A stretch of DNA of 64,000 bases from Pasteurellaceae bacterium (GTDB lineage Bacteria; Pseudomonadota; Gammaproteobacteria; Enterobacterales; Pasteurellaceae). The translations under genes and the position numbers were made by a program. How positions within the stretch are numbered: position 1 is the stretch's first letter; every line of letters starts with the position of its first letter. The notes under the pieces are model-generated. The model did no database searches, was not told the DNA's origin, and was given only the letters and a program-made list of their open reading frames with translations. Below, in pieces: positions 52,239-61,500 of this stretch. The stretch covers positions 62,001 to 126,000 of the forward strand of contig CAAEJV010000036.1 in NCBI GenBank assembly GCA_900756155.1. The letters are read 5' to 3'.

Positions 52239-54092
52239 TTAAAATGGAAACAGTATTGGCACAATAAAAACAGTTACCAACATAACAATTAAGGTAAAAG
52301 GTACGCCGATTTTAATAAAGTCAGCAAATTTATAGCCCCCCGGCCCCACCACCATGGTATTCACAGGAGAAGAGACTGGGGTCATAAATGCAGCAGAAGC
52401 CGCAATCGCAACGACCATCGCAAATGGCACGGGAGACACATTAAGCTGTGTCGCAAGAGAAATCGCAATGGGTGCCATTAAAATTGCAGTAGCCGTATTC
52501 GATATAAACAATCCTACTAATGCACAAAAAATAAAGAGCACAATCAATACAGGATACATTCCCCATCCATCAATGATTTGTGTGAGCCATTTCACTGCAA
52601 ACTCTACCCCACCGGTTTTTTGAAGTGCGGTCGAAAACGGCATCATTCCGATAATCAGAATAAGGCTAGGCCATTGAATGGAGTCATAAGCACTTTTAGC
52701 ATCCACGCAACGGAAATAAGCTAACATTAAACAACCAATCAAGGCAGCCACAACATTCGGCACAGCACCTGAAACCATCAGTACCACCATAGTTAAAATG
52801 GATAGTAAGGCAAGTGGAGCTTGACGTTGAGCTGGCACGGCGCGTGCCATTTCTTTCGGATAATTCAATACAAGGAAATCTTTTCGACGATCACGCATCG
52901 CTTGAATAAGTCGCCAATCGCCAATCACTAAAAGTAGATCACCTGAGCGATATTTTTCTTTAAAGGCATCACTCAATACCACGCCATCCCGTTTAATCCC
53001 AACCACATTTAAGCCATATTTTGTGCGGAATTGTAACTCTGCAGTGGTTTTACCAATACAGGCGGAGTTCGGCACAATAATTAACTCGGCCATTCCAATG
53101 GAACGTGCCTGCTGATCAAATGATTGTGATTTAATTTCGGCAGGCTCTAAATGAAACTCTTGGCAAAACATATCAAAATTGAAATCACAGTGTTCCAAAT
53201 CCACCATGAGAATATCTTTTGCTTTTATCTCTGATGTGCCAAGAGGCATGATGTAACTTGGACGGAAATGCTTCCAACGCTCAATCGCCAACACATTTAA
53301 TTGATAGCTAGAACGCAAATGCAGTTGGTCTAAAGTTTTACCTACGAAAGGAGACGTGCTTTTAACCACCAAACGCTTGGTACGATCTTTCAAACCATAT
53401 TCATTAATTAGCTCATTCATGGAGCTTTGCATCGTATCTTGATTGCTTTCATCGTTATTATCAGAAAGCCATCGACGGGCAATAAGCATATAGCCCATAC
53501 CCAACACTAAGATCAGCAATCCGATCGGGGTGAAATCAAAAAACTCAAGGCGAAGATTGGTGTCTTTTACTAATTCTGCATTCACCACAAGGTTAGGCGC
53601 TGTTGCGATTAATGTCATCATTCCACTTATTAATCCTGCCACGCTTAATGGCATCATTAATCGTTTGGGTGAAATATTCATTTGGCGGCAAATCATCATC
53701 ACTACAGGAATAAACACAGCAACCACCCCTGTTGAGCTCATAAATGCGCCTAATCCTGCCACTGAAAGCATCAGTAAAATGAGTACCTTAGCTTCACTAT
53801 TTCCTGCTACTTTCAAGATGCCATCGCTTACGCGATAAGCAATCCCCGTCCGAACCAAGCTTTCTCCTACAATAAAAAGCAAAGCAATGAGAATAATATT
53901 AGGATCACTAAAGCCAACTAAGATCTCTTGAATACTGAGAATACCGCTTAGATAAAAGGAGAGCATCACTAATAATGCCACCACATCCATACGAATTTTA
54001 TTATGTACAAATAAAATAATGGCCGCAACAAGCAGTATTAATGTCCAAAACAATGGACTCACCCAAAGTGCATGCTCAAAAATGGTATTCAT
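52239..54092 (-). CDS. SLC13-family transporter with two TrkA-C (RCK_C) domains
   Basis: Divalent anion/sodium-symporter family permease, 617 residues. About five to six membrane segments precede two cytosolic TrkA-C domains (about 220-300 and 310-390), then five to six more follow. Family motifs: SSTGVVAVFIPVVMMICRQM and its second-half copy SNTATAILMAPIAISLA, and MTPVSSPVNTMVVGPGGYKF. It resembles E. coli YfbS. The substrate (sulfate, dicarboxylate or other anion) is unknown. Confidence 0.85.
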   Translation of the reverse strand: MNTIFEHALWVSPLFWTLILLVAAIILFVHNKIRMDVVALLVMLSFYLSGILSIQEILVGFSDPNIILIALLFIVGESLVRTGIAYRVSDGILKVAGNSEAKVLILLMLSVAGLGAFMSSTGVVAVFIPVVMMICRQMNISPKRLMMPLSVAGLISGMMTLIATAPNLVVNAELVKDTNLRLEFFDFTPIGLLILVLGMGYMLIARRWLSDNNDESNQDTMQSSMNELINEYGLKDRTKRLVVKSTSPFVGKTLDQLHLRSSYQLNVLAIERWKHFRPSYIMPLGTSEIKAKDILMVDLEHCDFNFDMFCQEFHLEPAEIKSQSFDQQARSIGMAELIIVPNSACIGKTTAELQFRTKYGLNVVGIKRDGVVLSDAFKEKYRSGDLLLVIGDWRLIQAMRDRRKDFLVLNYPKEMARAVPAQRQAPLALLSILTMVVLMVSGAVPNVVAALIGCLMLAYFRCVDAKSAYDSIQWPSLILIIGMMPFSTALQKTGGVEFAVKWLTQIIDGWGMYPVLIVLFIFCALVGLFISNTATAILMAPIAISLATQLNVSPVPFAMVVAIAASAAFMTPVSSPVNTMVVGPGGYKFADFIKIGVPFTLIVMLVTVFIVPILFPF

Positions 54093-54127
54093 ACTCTATC
54101 CTTCAATCTTAAAATCTTTCAAGGTCA

Positions 54128-54730
54128 CTACTCTTCTATGCCTAGCGCCTTCTTCACAGGTGAAAAACTTCGACGATACTCCGGTAAAGGCCCCAGTTCC
54201 GCTAACTTTTCTAAGTGTAATTTGGTCGGATATCCTTTATGTTGAGCAAAAGCATAGTCAGGATGTTTTTTATCTAACGCTTCCATTTCCTGATCGCGCG
54301 CGACTTTTGCCAAAATAGAGGCGGCGCTAATTTCAGCCACTAGTGAATCCCCTTTCACTACCGCTTGAGCAGGTAAATTAAGGTTAGGCGGAACACGATT
54401 GCCATCAACCAACACAAAGTGCGGTTGAATTTTTAAGGCTTTTACTGCTCGTTCCATAGCTAACATAGAGGCATGAAGAATATTTAGTTCATCGATCTCA
54501 GCTGGCTCTGCTCGTCCCATTGCCCAAGCTAAGGCTTTCTCTTTAATTTCTGCAGCCAGTGCAAGACGTTTTTTCTCGCTGAGCTTTTTAGAATCTGCCA
54601 GTCCAGTAATCGGATTATTCGGATCTAAGATCACTGCAGCCGTTACAACTGCTCCTACTAAAGGGCCACGTCCAACCTCATCCACCCCTGCAAATAATTG
54701 ATAACCTTCAGGATAAACAAAATCAGTCAT
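54128..54730 (-). CDS. rnhB: Ribonuclease HII
   Basis: Removes RNA from DNA-RNA hybrids and single ribonucleotides from DNA. About 200 residues; catalytic acids lie in FAGVDEVGRGPLVG (Asp, Glu) and FVLVDGN (Asp), and the final ligand in the KKHPDYAFAQHKGYPT region. I start at 54730 (MTDFVYPEGYQL), which overlaps the lpxB stop (ATGACTGA). The longer frame from 54784 lies inside lpxB. In E. coli dnaE follows; here the SLC13 gene does. Confidence 0.95.
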   Translation of the reverse strand: MTDFVYPEGYQLFAGVDEVGRGPLVGAVVTAAVILDPNNPITGLADSKKLSEKKRLALAAEIKEKALAWAMGRAEPAEIDELNILHASMLAMERAVKALKIQPHFVLVDGNRVPPNLNLPAQAVVKGDSLVAEISAASILAKVARDQEMEALDKKHPDYAFAQHKGYPTKLHLEKLAELGPLPEYRRSFSPVKKALGIEE

Positions 54731-55892
54731 GTTTTTGCTCCAATAAATCAACCACAGCTTGTGCTGCTTGGCTATCCGCATCACATTGAATTAATTTATG
54801 CAGCTCTGTAAAACGTTGAATTAAAATACTGCGAGATTTGACCGCGCTTTCATCATCACCCAAATACTGAGCAAGTTGTTCTGCTAATTTTTGCGGTACG
54901 CAATCTTCCTGAATCATTTCTGGTACAAGCATTTCATTCGCTAATAAATTAGGTAATGAAATATATTTTGTTTTGACTAATCGTTTTGCCAAGAAATACG
55001 TGAACGGTTTCATTCGATAGCCCACCACCATTGGCGATTTACACAACATTGCCTCAAGCGCTGCGGTACCCGAAGCAAGTAAAGTTGCTTCGGCAGCAAT
55101 CATCACTTGGCGTGCTTTACCATCAATTAAATGCATATCGAGATCAGGAGCAATCTGAGCCTTTATTTCCTCAAATTGCTGGCGACGCTTTTCATTCACC
55201 AAAGGGACTAAAAACTGCAAGTCTGGATATTTTTCTTTTAATAACAAAGCGGTTTTTAGAAATGGTTCAGTAAGAAACCCGACTTCGCTACCACGGCTTC
55301 CCACTAAAATGGCAAGGTACCGTCCTTTTTCATCAATACCTAAAGTCTGGCAAGCTTCTGTACGATTTGGTTTTAATGGAATCGCATCTGCCATGGTATG
55401 ACCAATAAAACGACAAGACACATTAAAACGATCATAAAAAGCTTTTTCAAAAGGAAGAAAGGCTAATACTTGATGGGTTGCTTTAGCAATTTTATAAATA
55501 CGATTTTGACGCCAAGCCCATACAGATGGACTCACGTAATGAATGGTTTTAATCCCTTTTTCTTTTAATTTAAGTTCAACGGTAAGATTAAAATCCGGTG
55601 CATCAATACCGATAAATACATCTGGTTTAATAGCAGAAAGTTGTTCGATGATACTGCGACGAATTTTAAGCAATCGAGGTAAATGTTTAAGTACTTCTAC
55701 TAGCCCCATGACAGAGAGCTCTTCCATATCAAAAAAGCTTTCAAAACCTTGAGCTATCATTCGCTCACCACCAATCCCGACAAACTTAGCTTGCGGATAA
55801 TGGCGTTTAAGCGCTTGAATGAGACCTGTACCAAGAATATCACCAGATACTTCACCGGCAACAATCGCAATAGTCGGATTTTCTTTTATCAT
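54723..55892 (-). CDS. lpxB: Lipid-A-disaccharide synthase
   Basis: Joins UDP-2,3-diacylglucosamine and lipid X into the lipid A disaccharide. It has 389 residues from 55892 (MIKENPTIAIVAGEVSGDIL), with AGGATAAA upstream. YVSPSVWAWRQNRIYKI, LVGSRGSEV and ASGTAALEAMLCKSPMVVGY are conserved LpxB segments. A terminator-like uptake-signal dyad separates it from lpxA. Confidence 0.95.
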   Translation of the reverse strand: MIKENPTIAIVAGEVSGDILGTGLIQALKRHYPQAKFVGIGGERMIAQGFESFFDMEELSVMGLVEVLKHLPRLLKIRRSIIEQLSAIKPDVFIGIDAPDFNLTVELKLKEKGIKTIHYVSPSVWAWRQNRIYKIAKATHQVLAFLPFEKAFYDRFNVSCRFIGHTMADAIPLKPNRTEACQTLGIDEKGRYLAILVGSRGSEVGFLTEPFLKTALLLKEKYPDLQFLVPLVNEKRRQQFEEIKAQIAPDLDMHLIDGKARQVMIAAEATLLASGTAALEAMLCKSPMVVGYRMKPFTYFLAKRLVKTKYISLPNLLANEMLVPEMIQEDCVPQKLAEQLAQYLGDDESAVKSRSILIQRFTELHKLIQCDADSQAAQAVVDLLEQKHD

Positions 55893-55901
55893 TAAATTTA
55901 T

Positions 55902-55942
55902 CCTAAAAAACGACCGCACTTTGAAAAAATCATAGTGCGGTC
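55902..55942 (-). terminator. Uptake-signal-dyad terminator between lpxA and lpxB
   Basis: GACCGCACT (55912-55920) and AGTGCGGTC (55934-55942) form a 9-bp stem across a 13-nt loop. On the minus strand CGTTTTTTAGG follows, a proper T-tract. Confidence 0.8.
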
Positions 55943-55987
55943 TCTTTGTTATTCATCATTTTCTCTTAACGAGAAAAGAAACGTTAA

Positions 55988-56776
55988 TTAACGAATAATG
56001 CCACGAGTAGAACGTTTGAAGAATTCCACAAAGAAACTAATTGCAGATTCTGTTTGTGCAATTTGTTCAATTTCAGGCAACACTTCTTCAAGGGTTTTAC
56101 CACTGCGGTAAATCATTTTATAGACGTTACGAATCGCGTGCATGGTTGGTTTATCAAAACCACGACGTTTTAATCCTTCAAGGTTAACACCGAAAGGTTG
56201 TGCATGGTTACCTTGAGCCATCACATAAGGCGGCACGTCTTGGCTAACCATAGAGCCACCACCTAGCATTACGTGCGCACCGACGATCACAAATTGGTGA
56301 ATCGCAGACATACCACCTACAATAACAAAATCATCTAATTCAACGTGCCCCGCAAGGGTTGCATTGTTTGCTAAAATACAGTTATTTTTTATTTGACAAT
56401 CGTGGGCAACGTGGACGTTGATCATCAATAAGTTGTTGTTACCAATGCGTGTTACACCACCACCTTGGATTGTGCCGCGGTGAATCGTCACATGTTCTCG
56501 AATAAGGTTGCCATTACCAATAATGGTTTTCGTTGCTTCGCCCTTATATTTTAAATCTTGGTTGACTTCACCAATGCTGGCGAATTGATAAATCTGGTTA
56601 TCCTCACCAATCACGGTGTCGCCTTTCACGACAATATGAGAATTTAAAACGGTACGCGCTTTAATCTCAACGCTCCCTTCAATAATACAGAAAGGACCGA
56701 TAACAACGTCTTCGCCAATAACTGCGCCATCAGCAACAAGCGCGGTTGGGTGAATTTTGGCACTTGGGTGGATCAT
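55988..56776 (-). CDS. lpxA: UDP-N-acetylglucosamine O-acyltransferase
   Basis: First step of lipid A synthesis: adds 3-hydroxyacyl from ACP to UDP-GlcNAc. The 262 residues equal the E. coli length. An N-terminal left-handed beta helix is built from hexapeptide repeats (IHPTALVADGAVIGEDVVIG). The conserved MINVHVAHDCQI holds the expected catalytic His. Starts 23 nt after fabZ. Confidence 0.96.
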   Translation of the reverse strand: MIHPSAKIHPTALVADGAVIGEDVVIGPFCIIEGSVEIKARTVLNSHIVVKGDTVIGEDNQIYQFASIGEVNQDLKYKGEATKTIIGNGNLIREHVTIHRGTIQGGGVTRIGNNNLLMINVHVAHDCQIKNNCILANNATLAGHVELDDFVIVGGMSAIHQFVIVGAHVMLGGGSMVSQDVPPYVMAQGNHAQPFGVNLEGLKRRGFDKPTMHAIRNVYKMIYRSGKTLEEVLPEIEQIAQTESAISFFVEFFKRSTRGIIR

Positions 56777-56799
56777 ACTTACCCCTTAATTTTCTTTAA

Positions 56800-57249
56800 T
56801 TATCGACGAGCACACATTAATTTGGCTTCACAAGCAACTTCACCGTTTACGGTTGCAATACCTGTGAATGCTGTAATACCACGACGTTCTTTAATCACTT
56901 GAACGTTCAATTCCATTTGATCTCCAGGTAATACTGGGCGTTTAAAACGCGCTTCATCAATACCTGCGAAATAGAATAATTCGCCACCTTTTAATTCATG
57001 GGTTTTAAATGCAAGGATCCCCATTGATTGCGCCAAAGCTTCAAGAATTAACACGCCCGGTAAAATTGGCTCTCCAGGAAAATGACCGGTAAAACAAGGT
57101 TCGTTTACGCTGATATTTTTAATTGCTTTTAACCATTCACCTTCTTTGTAGTCTAACACACGATCCACTAATAAAAATGGATAACGATGTGGTAATAAGG
57201 TCATAATTTCTTTTGCTTCAATTACTTTACTTACTTGATTCTCTGACAC
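56800..57249 (-). CDS. fabZ: 3-hydroxyacyl-ACP dehydratase FabZ
   Basis: Dehydrates 3-hydroxyacyl-ACP in fatty-acid elongation, competing with LpxA and LpxD for the same substrate pool. Hotdog fold of 149 residues, with LLPHRYPFLLVDRV and the active-site helix segment FTGHFPGEPILPGVLILEAL (His near residue 54, Glu near 68). Its start is separated from lpxD by 96 bp containing a terminator. Confidence 0.96.
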   Translation of the reverse strand: MSENQVSKVIEAKEIMTLLPHRYPFLLVDRVLDYKEGEWLKAIKNISVNEPCFTGHFPGEPILPGVLILEALAQSMGILAFKTHELKGGELFYFAGIDEARFKRPVLPGDQMELNVQVIKERRGITAFTGIATVNGEVACEAKLMCARR

Positions 57250-57314
57250 GTCTAATACCTTTAAAATAAATAATAATAAAACACTGGAATTATACGATAT
57301 TTCTGTATAAAAAT

Positions 57315-57338
57315 AAAACGCACCCTAGGGTACGTTTT
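57315..57338 (-). terminator. Terminator between lpxD and fabZ
   Basis: AAAACGTACCCT and AGGGTGCGTTTT on the minus strand form a nearly perfect 24-bp palindrome, followed by TATTTTTAT. It ends transcription coming from lpxD. Confidence 0.75.
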
Positions 57339-57345
57339 AAAAATC

Positions 57346-58371
57346 TTAGCCAAGTTTTTTCTCAAGGGCTTTCAGTCGTTTATTCATACCATCGATCCCC
57401 AAGGTAAGTGCGGCTGTTTTTCGCCACTCTTTATTAGTTTGTAATGGGATACCCGATGAGTAAACGCCTGGTTCAGTAATTGGACGCATTACCATCCCCA
57501 TGCCAGTCACGGTTACCTTATCGCAGATTTCCATGTGACCATTAATCACACTTGCTCCGCCAATTAAACAATAACGCCCCACTTTTAGGCTACCCGCCAT
57601 AATGACACCACCAGCTACAGCTGTACCTGTGCCGATATGAACGTTATGCGCAATTTGACAAAGGTTATCAATGATGACATTATCTTCAATGACTGTTGCG
57701 TCTAAGGCGCCACGGTCAATACAGGTACAAGCACCGATTTCGACATTATTACCAATAATCACTTGTCCTACTTGTGGAATTTTTACCCAGCGACCACGAT
57801 CATTCGCATAGCCAAAGCCATCACTACCAATCACAGCACCTGATTGAATTAAGCAATTTTGTCCAATTTCTACTTCATGATAAACGCTTACATTTGCCCA
57901 AAGCTGTGTACCTGCACCAATTTTGGTGAATTTACCTACAAAACAACCGGCGCCAATAATTACGTTATCGCCTAATACAACGCCTTCTTCAATAACAGCA
58001 TTTGCACCAATTGATACATTTTCACCCATTGAAGCTTTTTCAGAAATAACCGCACTTGGGTGGATATTTTGAGCTGCTTTCGGGGTAGTATCCATATATT
58101 GCGCTAATACTGCATAAGCAACATAAGGATCTTTAACGATAAGTAAATTACTTTCAGGTGAGCAAAATTCCACATCCGCTTCTGACACCACAAGAATACC
58201 TGCTTTAGATTCAGCTAATAAAGGGCGAAATTTTGCATTAGAAATGAACGTAAGCTGATTTGCATCTGCTTTTGAAAGAGCAGCAATACTATTAACGACA
58301 ACGTCGGCGTTACCGCGAAGGGTACCGCCGACTTTTGTTGCTAATTCCTGTAAAGAATAGGATTTTTGCAT
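57346..58371 (-). CDS. lpxD: UDP-3-O-(3-hydroxyacyl)glucosamine N-acyltransferase
   Basis: Third step of lipid A synthesis, adding the N-linked acyl chain. The 341 residues match E. coli. An N-terminal uridine-binding domain (LQELATKVGGTLRGNADV) precedes a hexapeptide-repeat beta helix (GENVSIGANAVIEEGVVLGD). The catalytic-His region NLCQIAHNVHIGTGT is present. The start lies 12 nt after skp. An uptake signal falls at 58049-58057. Confidence 0.96.
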   Translation of the reverse strand: MQKSYSLQELATKVGGTLRGNADVVVNSIAALSKADANQLTFISNAKFRPLLAESKAGILVVSEADVEFCSPESNLLIVKDPYVAYAVLAQYMDTTPKAAQNIHPSAVISEKASMGENVSIGANAVIEEGVVLGDNVIIGAGCFVGKFTKIGAGTQLWANVSVYHEVEIGQNCLIQSGAVIGSDGFGYANDRGRWVKIPQVGQVIIGNNVEIGACTCIDRGALDATVIEDNVIIDNLCQIAHNVHIGTGTAVAGGVIMAGSLKVGRYCLIGGASVINGHMEICDKVTVTGMGMVMRPITEPGVYSSGIPLQTNKEWRKTAALTLGIDGMNKRLKALEKKLG

Positions 58372-58383
58372 TATGAGAACCTA

Positions 58384-58992
58384 TTATTTTTTCTCTTCAG
58401 TTTTTGCTGGAGCGGCTTTCTCAGTTGCAGGAATAGATTTTAATACTTCTTCAGTAATATCTTTACCATCTACCGCAAATACGACAGAGTTTGCATCTAA
58501 AACATAAGTATAACCTTTAGCTTTAGCTAAATTATTCGTTGCAACTTGAATGCTTTCTAGTAATTTACCACGCTCTTCAGTTTGACGTTTTTCGTTTAAC
58601 TCTTGGAACTCTGCCACTTTTTTATCTTGCTCTTCCATTAATTTACTTAATGCAGCTTCTTCATCTGAACCAAATTTAGTGATTTCTTCTTGGCGTTTTT
58701 GAATTTCAGCTTGACGTAAACGAGGTGCATCTTTTTGTAAAGCGGCAACTTTTGCTTCTACTTTTTTACGAGATGCAACGATTTTATCATCAATTTCTTT
58801 TTTGCTTGCAGCAAGTTTATCTGCCATTGGTTTGAATTCTGCATCTAACTTATCTGCTACAGCTTGACGATCCGGGTGGTTTTGGAATAAGTAACCCGCA
58901 TTGATGAATGCGATATTTTCATCTGCAGCAGCAAAACCTGATGCAAGTGCAAGACCTAAAGAAAGTGCGGTAACTTTTACTACGTTTTTCAT
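58384..58992 (-). CDS. skp: Periplasmic chaperone Skp (OmpH)
   Basis: Trimeric jellyfish-shaped chaperone that keeps outer-membrane proteins unfolded in the periplasm. It has 202 residues against about 161 in E. coli. The signal peptide is cleaved after GFAAA. The body is coiled-coil-forming, rich in Lys, Glu and Ala, and ends in a charged tail (ATEKAAPAKTEEKK). It sits between bamA and lpxD in the conserved order. The upstream gap holds a stem-loop. Confidence 0.92.
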   Translation of the reverse strand: MKNVVKVTALSLGLALASGFAAADENIAFINAGYLFQNHPDRQAVADKLDAEFKPMADKLAASKKEIDDKIVASRKKVEAKVAALQKDAPRLRQAEIQKRQEEITKFGSDEEAALSKLMEEQDKKVAEFQELNEKRQTEERGKLLESIQVATNNLAKAKGYTYVLDANSVVFAVDGKDITEEVLKSIPATEKAAPAKTEEKK

Positions 58993-59026
58993 ATTTGAAT
59001 TTCCTTAAATTAGTTGAGTAAATATT

Positions 59027-59054
59027 TCTGTGTCAGCTAACTCACTGACACAGA
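59027..59054 (-). other. Stem-loop between bamA and skp
   Basis: TCTGTGTCAG and CTGACACAGA form a perfect 10-bp stem with an 8-nt loop. Only AAATATTT follows on the minus strand, so it may be a weak terminator or an mRNA end-stabiliser. Confidence 0.65.
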
Positions 59055-59095
59055 ACGAAGATTTTGACTTAAATAGAACGTAAAAGTTCAATTTA

Positions 59096-61474
59096 TTAGA
59101 AAGAACCACCAATACTAAATTGGAATTGTTCTACATCATCATTTTCATATTTTTTGATTGGTTTCGCGTAAGAGAATACCAATGGTCCGATTGGTGATTG
59201 CCATTGGAAAGCTACACCAGTCGATGCACGGATTCGACCTGCTTTGCTGTAATCAGGTAATGTTGCATAAACAGGAGATGATTTTAAGCCTTCTTTATCT
59301 GATTTCCATTTTGTATTCCAAACACTCGCAGCATCAACGAAAAGTGAGGTTCTTACGCTATTTTGGCTTTTATCTCCAACAAATGGGGTTGGAACAATAA
59401 GTTCCACGCTTGCTGTAGCCATCGCGTTACCACCAACGACATCAGTACTTTGATACCATTGGCCATATTTGTCTTGATAAATCGCATTAGGACCTACTGC
59501 ACCGTAAGCAAAGCCACGTAATGAACCGATACCACCAGCCGTATAAAGTTGATAGAACGGTACACGTTTACCACCTAAGCCATTTGCATAAGAAGCGGTT
59601 GCTTTTCCAGATAATACCCAGAGATGATCACGATCTAATGGGTAGAAACCTTGAAGTTCAGCACTTAATTTATAATATTTATTATCAGATCCTGGAATGG
59701 TGACACGACCACCTAAACTTGCTTTTACCCCTTTAGTTGGGAAATAACCACGGTTTAGACTGTTGTAGTTCCAACCAAATGAGAAATCAAAATCATTAGT
59801 TTTGATTGAATTTCCAGTCAAATTCATTGACTTCATGTATAAATCACGGTTGTATTCATACGCGAAGTTGCTGATTTTATTATAAGTATAACCTAATCCC
59901 ACATAATATGAGTTGTTCTCATTAACAGGGAATCCTAATGTGACATTACCACCGTAAGTTGTACGTTTATAGGTTGATGAAGTATCACTTTTCGAGTTAT
60001 CGTAAGTTTCATAGAATACGTTTCCACCTAAACTTACTCCATCTTTAGTAAAGTATGGTTCTGTATAACCCAAGTTTACACTTGTACCGTAGTCATTACG
60101 GGTACCCGCTAAACTTACTGCTGCACCAGTTCCCAAGAAGTTGTCTTGTTTTACGCTTGCTTGATAGCTGATACCACTCTCTGTACCATAACCGATACCA
60201 AAGTTAATACTACCGGTATTACGTTCTCTTACTTTATATACGACATCGACTTCATCATTAGAACCTTGAATTGGTTCAACACGATTTTCTACACTCTCAA
60301 AGAAACCCGTTCTATCTAAACGTACTTTACCTAACTCAACTAATTGAGAGTTATACCAAGTCCCTTCTTGCTGACGCATTTCTTGACGCAATGTACTATC
60401 TGCAGAAACCGTATTACCTTCAAAGCGAACTTGACGAACAGATAAACGACGTCCCGCATCAACCACAAAGGTTAATGCTAATGTTTTATTCGCATCATCG
60501 AAAGTTGGTACAGTATTCACTGTTGCACTACCGTAACCACGTTCACCTAATTTATCTTTAATTAAGCTTTCAACATTTTGCACATCCGCACGACTGAATG
60601 TATCATTTAAGTGAAGTTCACCTAATAATGGTTGTAATTCATCAGCCATACCACCTAAGTTACCGACGATACGAGCAGAACTTAAATTGTATTTTTCACC
60701 TTCACTTACATCAATAGTGACATCTGCTTTTGTATGCTCTTCATTTAACTGAACATCTGTTTTTGTCACTCTGGCTTTGGCATAACCATTATTTTGGTAG
60801 TAGTCTTGGATAGCTTGAATATCTTTGTCAAACTGAGAACCATCAAACTTATTACCCCAAAGTTTCCACCAAGAATCAGGTTGAAGTTCCATTTGTTCTT
60901 GTAACTTACTGCTAGAAATCGCTTCATTTCCATTAAAAGTAACAGAACGAAGTTTTGCCGTATCATCTTCATCAATTTGAAGTGTAATTTCTGCGCGGTT
61001 ATTTGGTAAAGTTGTCACGAACGGATCAACTTTCGCATTATAACGACCTATACTCTTATAATGTTCTCTTAAGGTTTTCGCAAACTCTTCTAATTTCGCA
61101 CGATTTAAGACATCACCACTTTTGAAACCATTTGCATCAAGGTTTTGTTTTAATGCTTCTGTTGGAATAACTGAGTTACCTTTAATATTCACTTCAGAAA
61201 TGATTGGTTTCGCAATAACGCTCACAACTAATGCGTCGCCATCTTGGAAAGCTTTAACATCATCAAACTGTCCACTTACGAATAATGAACGTACAATATT
61301 GGCTACATCTTTATCCGTTACACGCTGACCACTACGAACAGGAAGGCTTGCTAGAATTTGCTGTTCTAAGTCTCCTTGAGCACCGTCAACACGAATGTCT
61401 TTTGCTACAAATGGTGCCGCAAATACACTCGTTGTAGTACCGAATAACAAACTTGCGATTAGAAGTTTTTTCAT
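59096..61474 (-). CDS. bamA: Outer membrane assembly factor BamA (D15/Oma87)
   Basis: Core of the BAM machine that inserts beta-barrels into the outer membrane. Of 792 residues, the signal peptide is cleaved after SVFA. Five POTRA domains (about 20-420) follow, starting FVAKDIRVDGAQGDLEQQI. The 16-strand barrel has the conserved GSLRGF lid-loop motif and the C-terminal FQFSIGGSF. Known in Haemophilus as the D15 antigen. It lies between rseP and skp, the standard order. Confidence 0.97.
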   Translation of the reverse strand: MKKLLIASLLFGTTTSVFAAPFVAKDIRVDGAQGDLEQQILASLPVRSGQRVTDKDVANIVRSLFVSGQFDDVKAFQDGDALVVSVIAKPIISEVNIKGNSVIPTEALKQNLDANGFKSGDVLNRAKLEEFAKTLREHYKSIGRYNAKVDPFVTTLPNNRAEITLQIDEDDTAKLRSVTFNGNEAISSSKLQEQMELQPDSWWKLWGNKFDGSQFDKDIQAIQDYYQNNGYAKARVTKTDVQLNEEHTKADVTIDVSEGEKYNLSSARIVGNLGGMADELQPLLGELHLNDTFSRADVQNVESLIKDKLGERGYGSATVNTVPTFDDANKTLALTFVVDAGRRLSVRQVRFEGNTVSADSTLRQEMRQQEGTWYNSQLVELGKVRLDRTGFFESVENRVEPIQGSNDEVDVVYKVRERNTGSINFGIGYGTESGISYQASVKQDNFLGTGAAVSLAGTRNDYGTSVNLGYTEPYFTKDGVSLGGNVFYETYDNSKSDTSSTYKRTTYGGNVTLGFPVNENNSYYVGLGYTYNKISNFAYEYNRDLYMKSMNLTGNSIKTNDFDFSFGWNYNSLNRGYFPTKGVKASLGGRVTIPGSDNKYYKLSAELQGFYPLDRDHLWVLSGKATASYANGLGGKRVPFYQLYTAGGIGSLRGFAYGAVGPNAIYQDKYGQWYQSTDVVGGNAMATASVELIVPTPFVGDKSQNSVRTSLFVDAASVWNTKWKSDKEGLKSSPVYATLPDYSKAGRIRASTGVAFQWQSPIGPLVFSYAKPIKKYENDDVEQFQFSIGGSF

Positions 61475-61500
61475 CGACTTTATCCTATAAAAAACAATAG

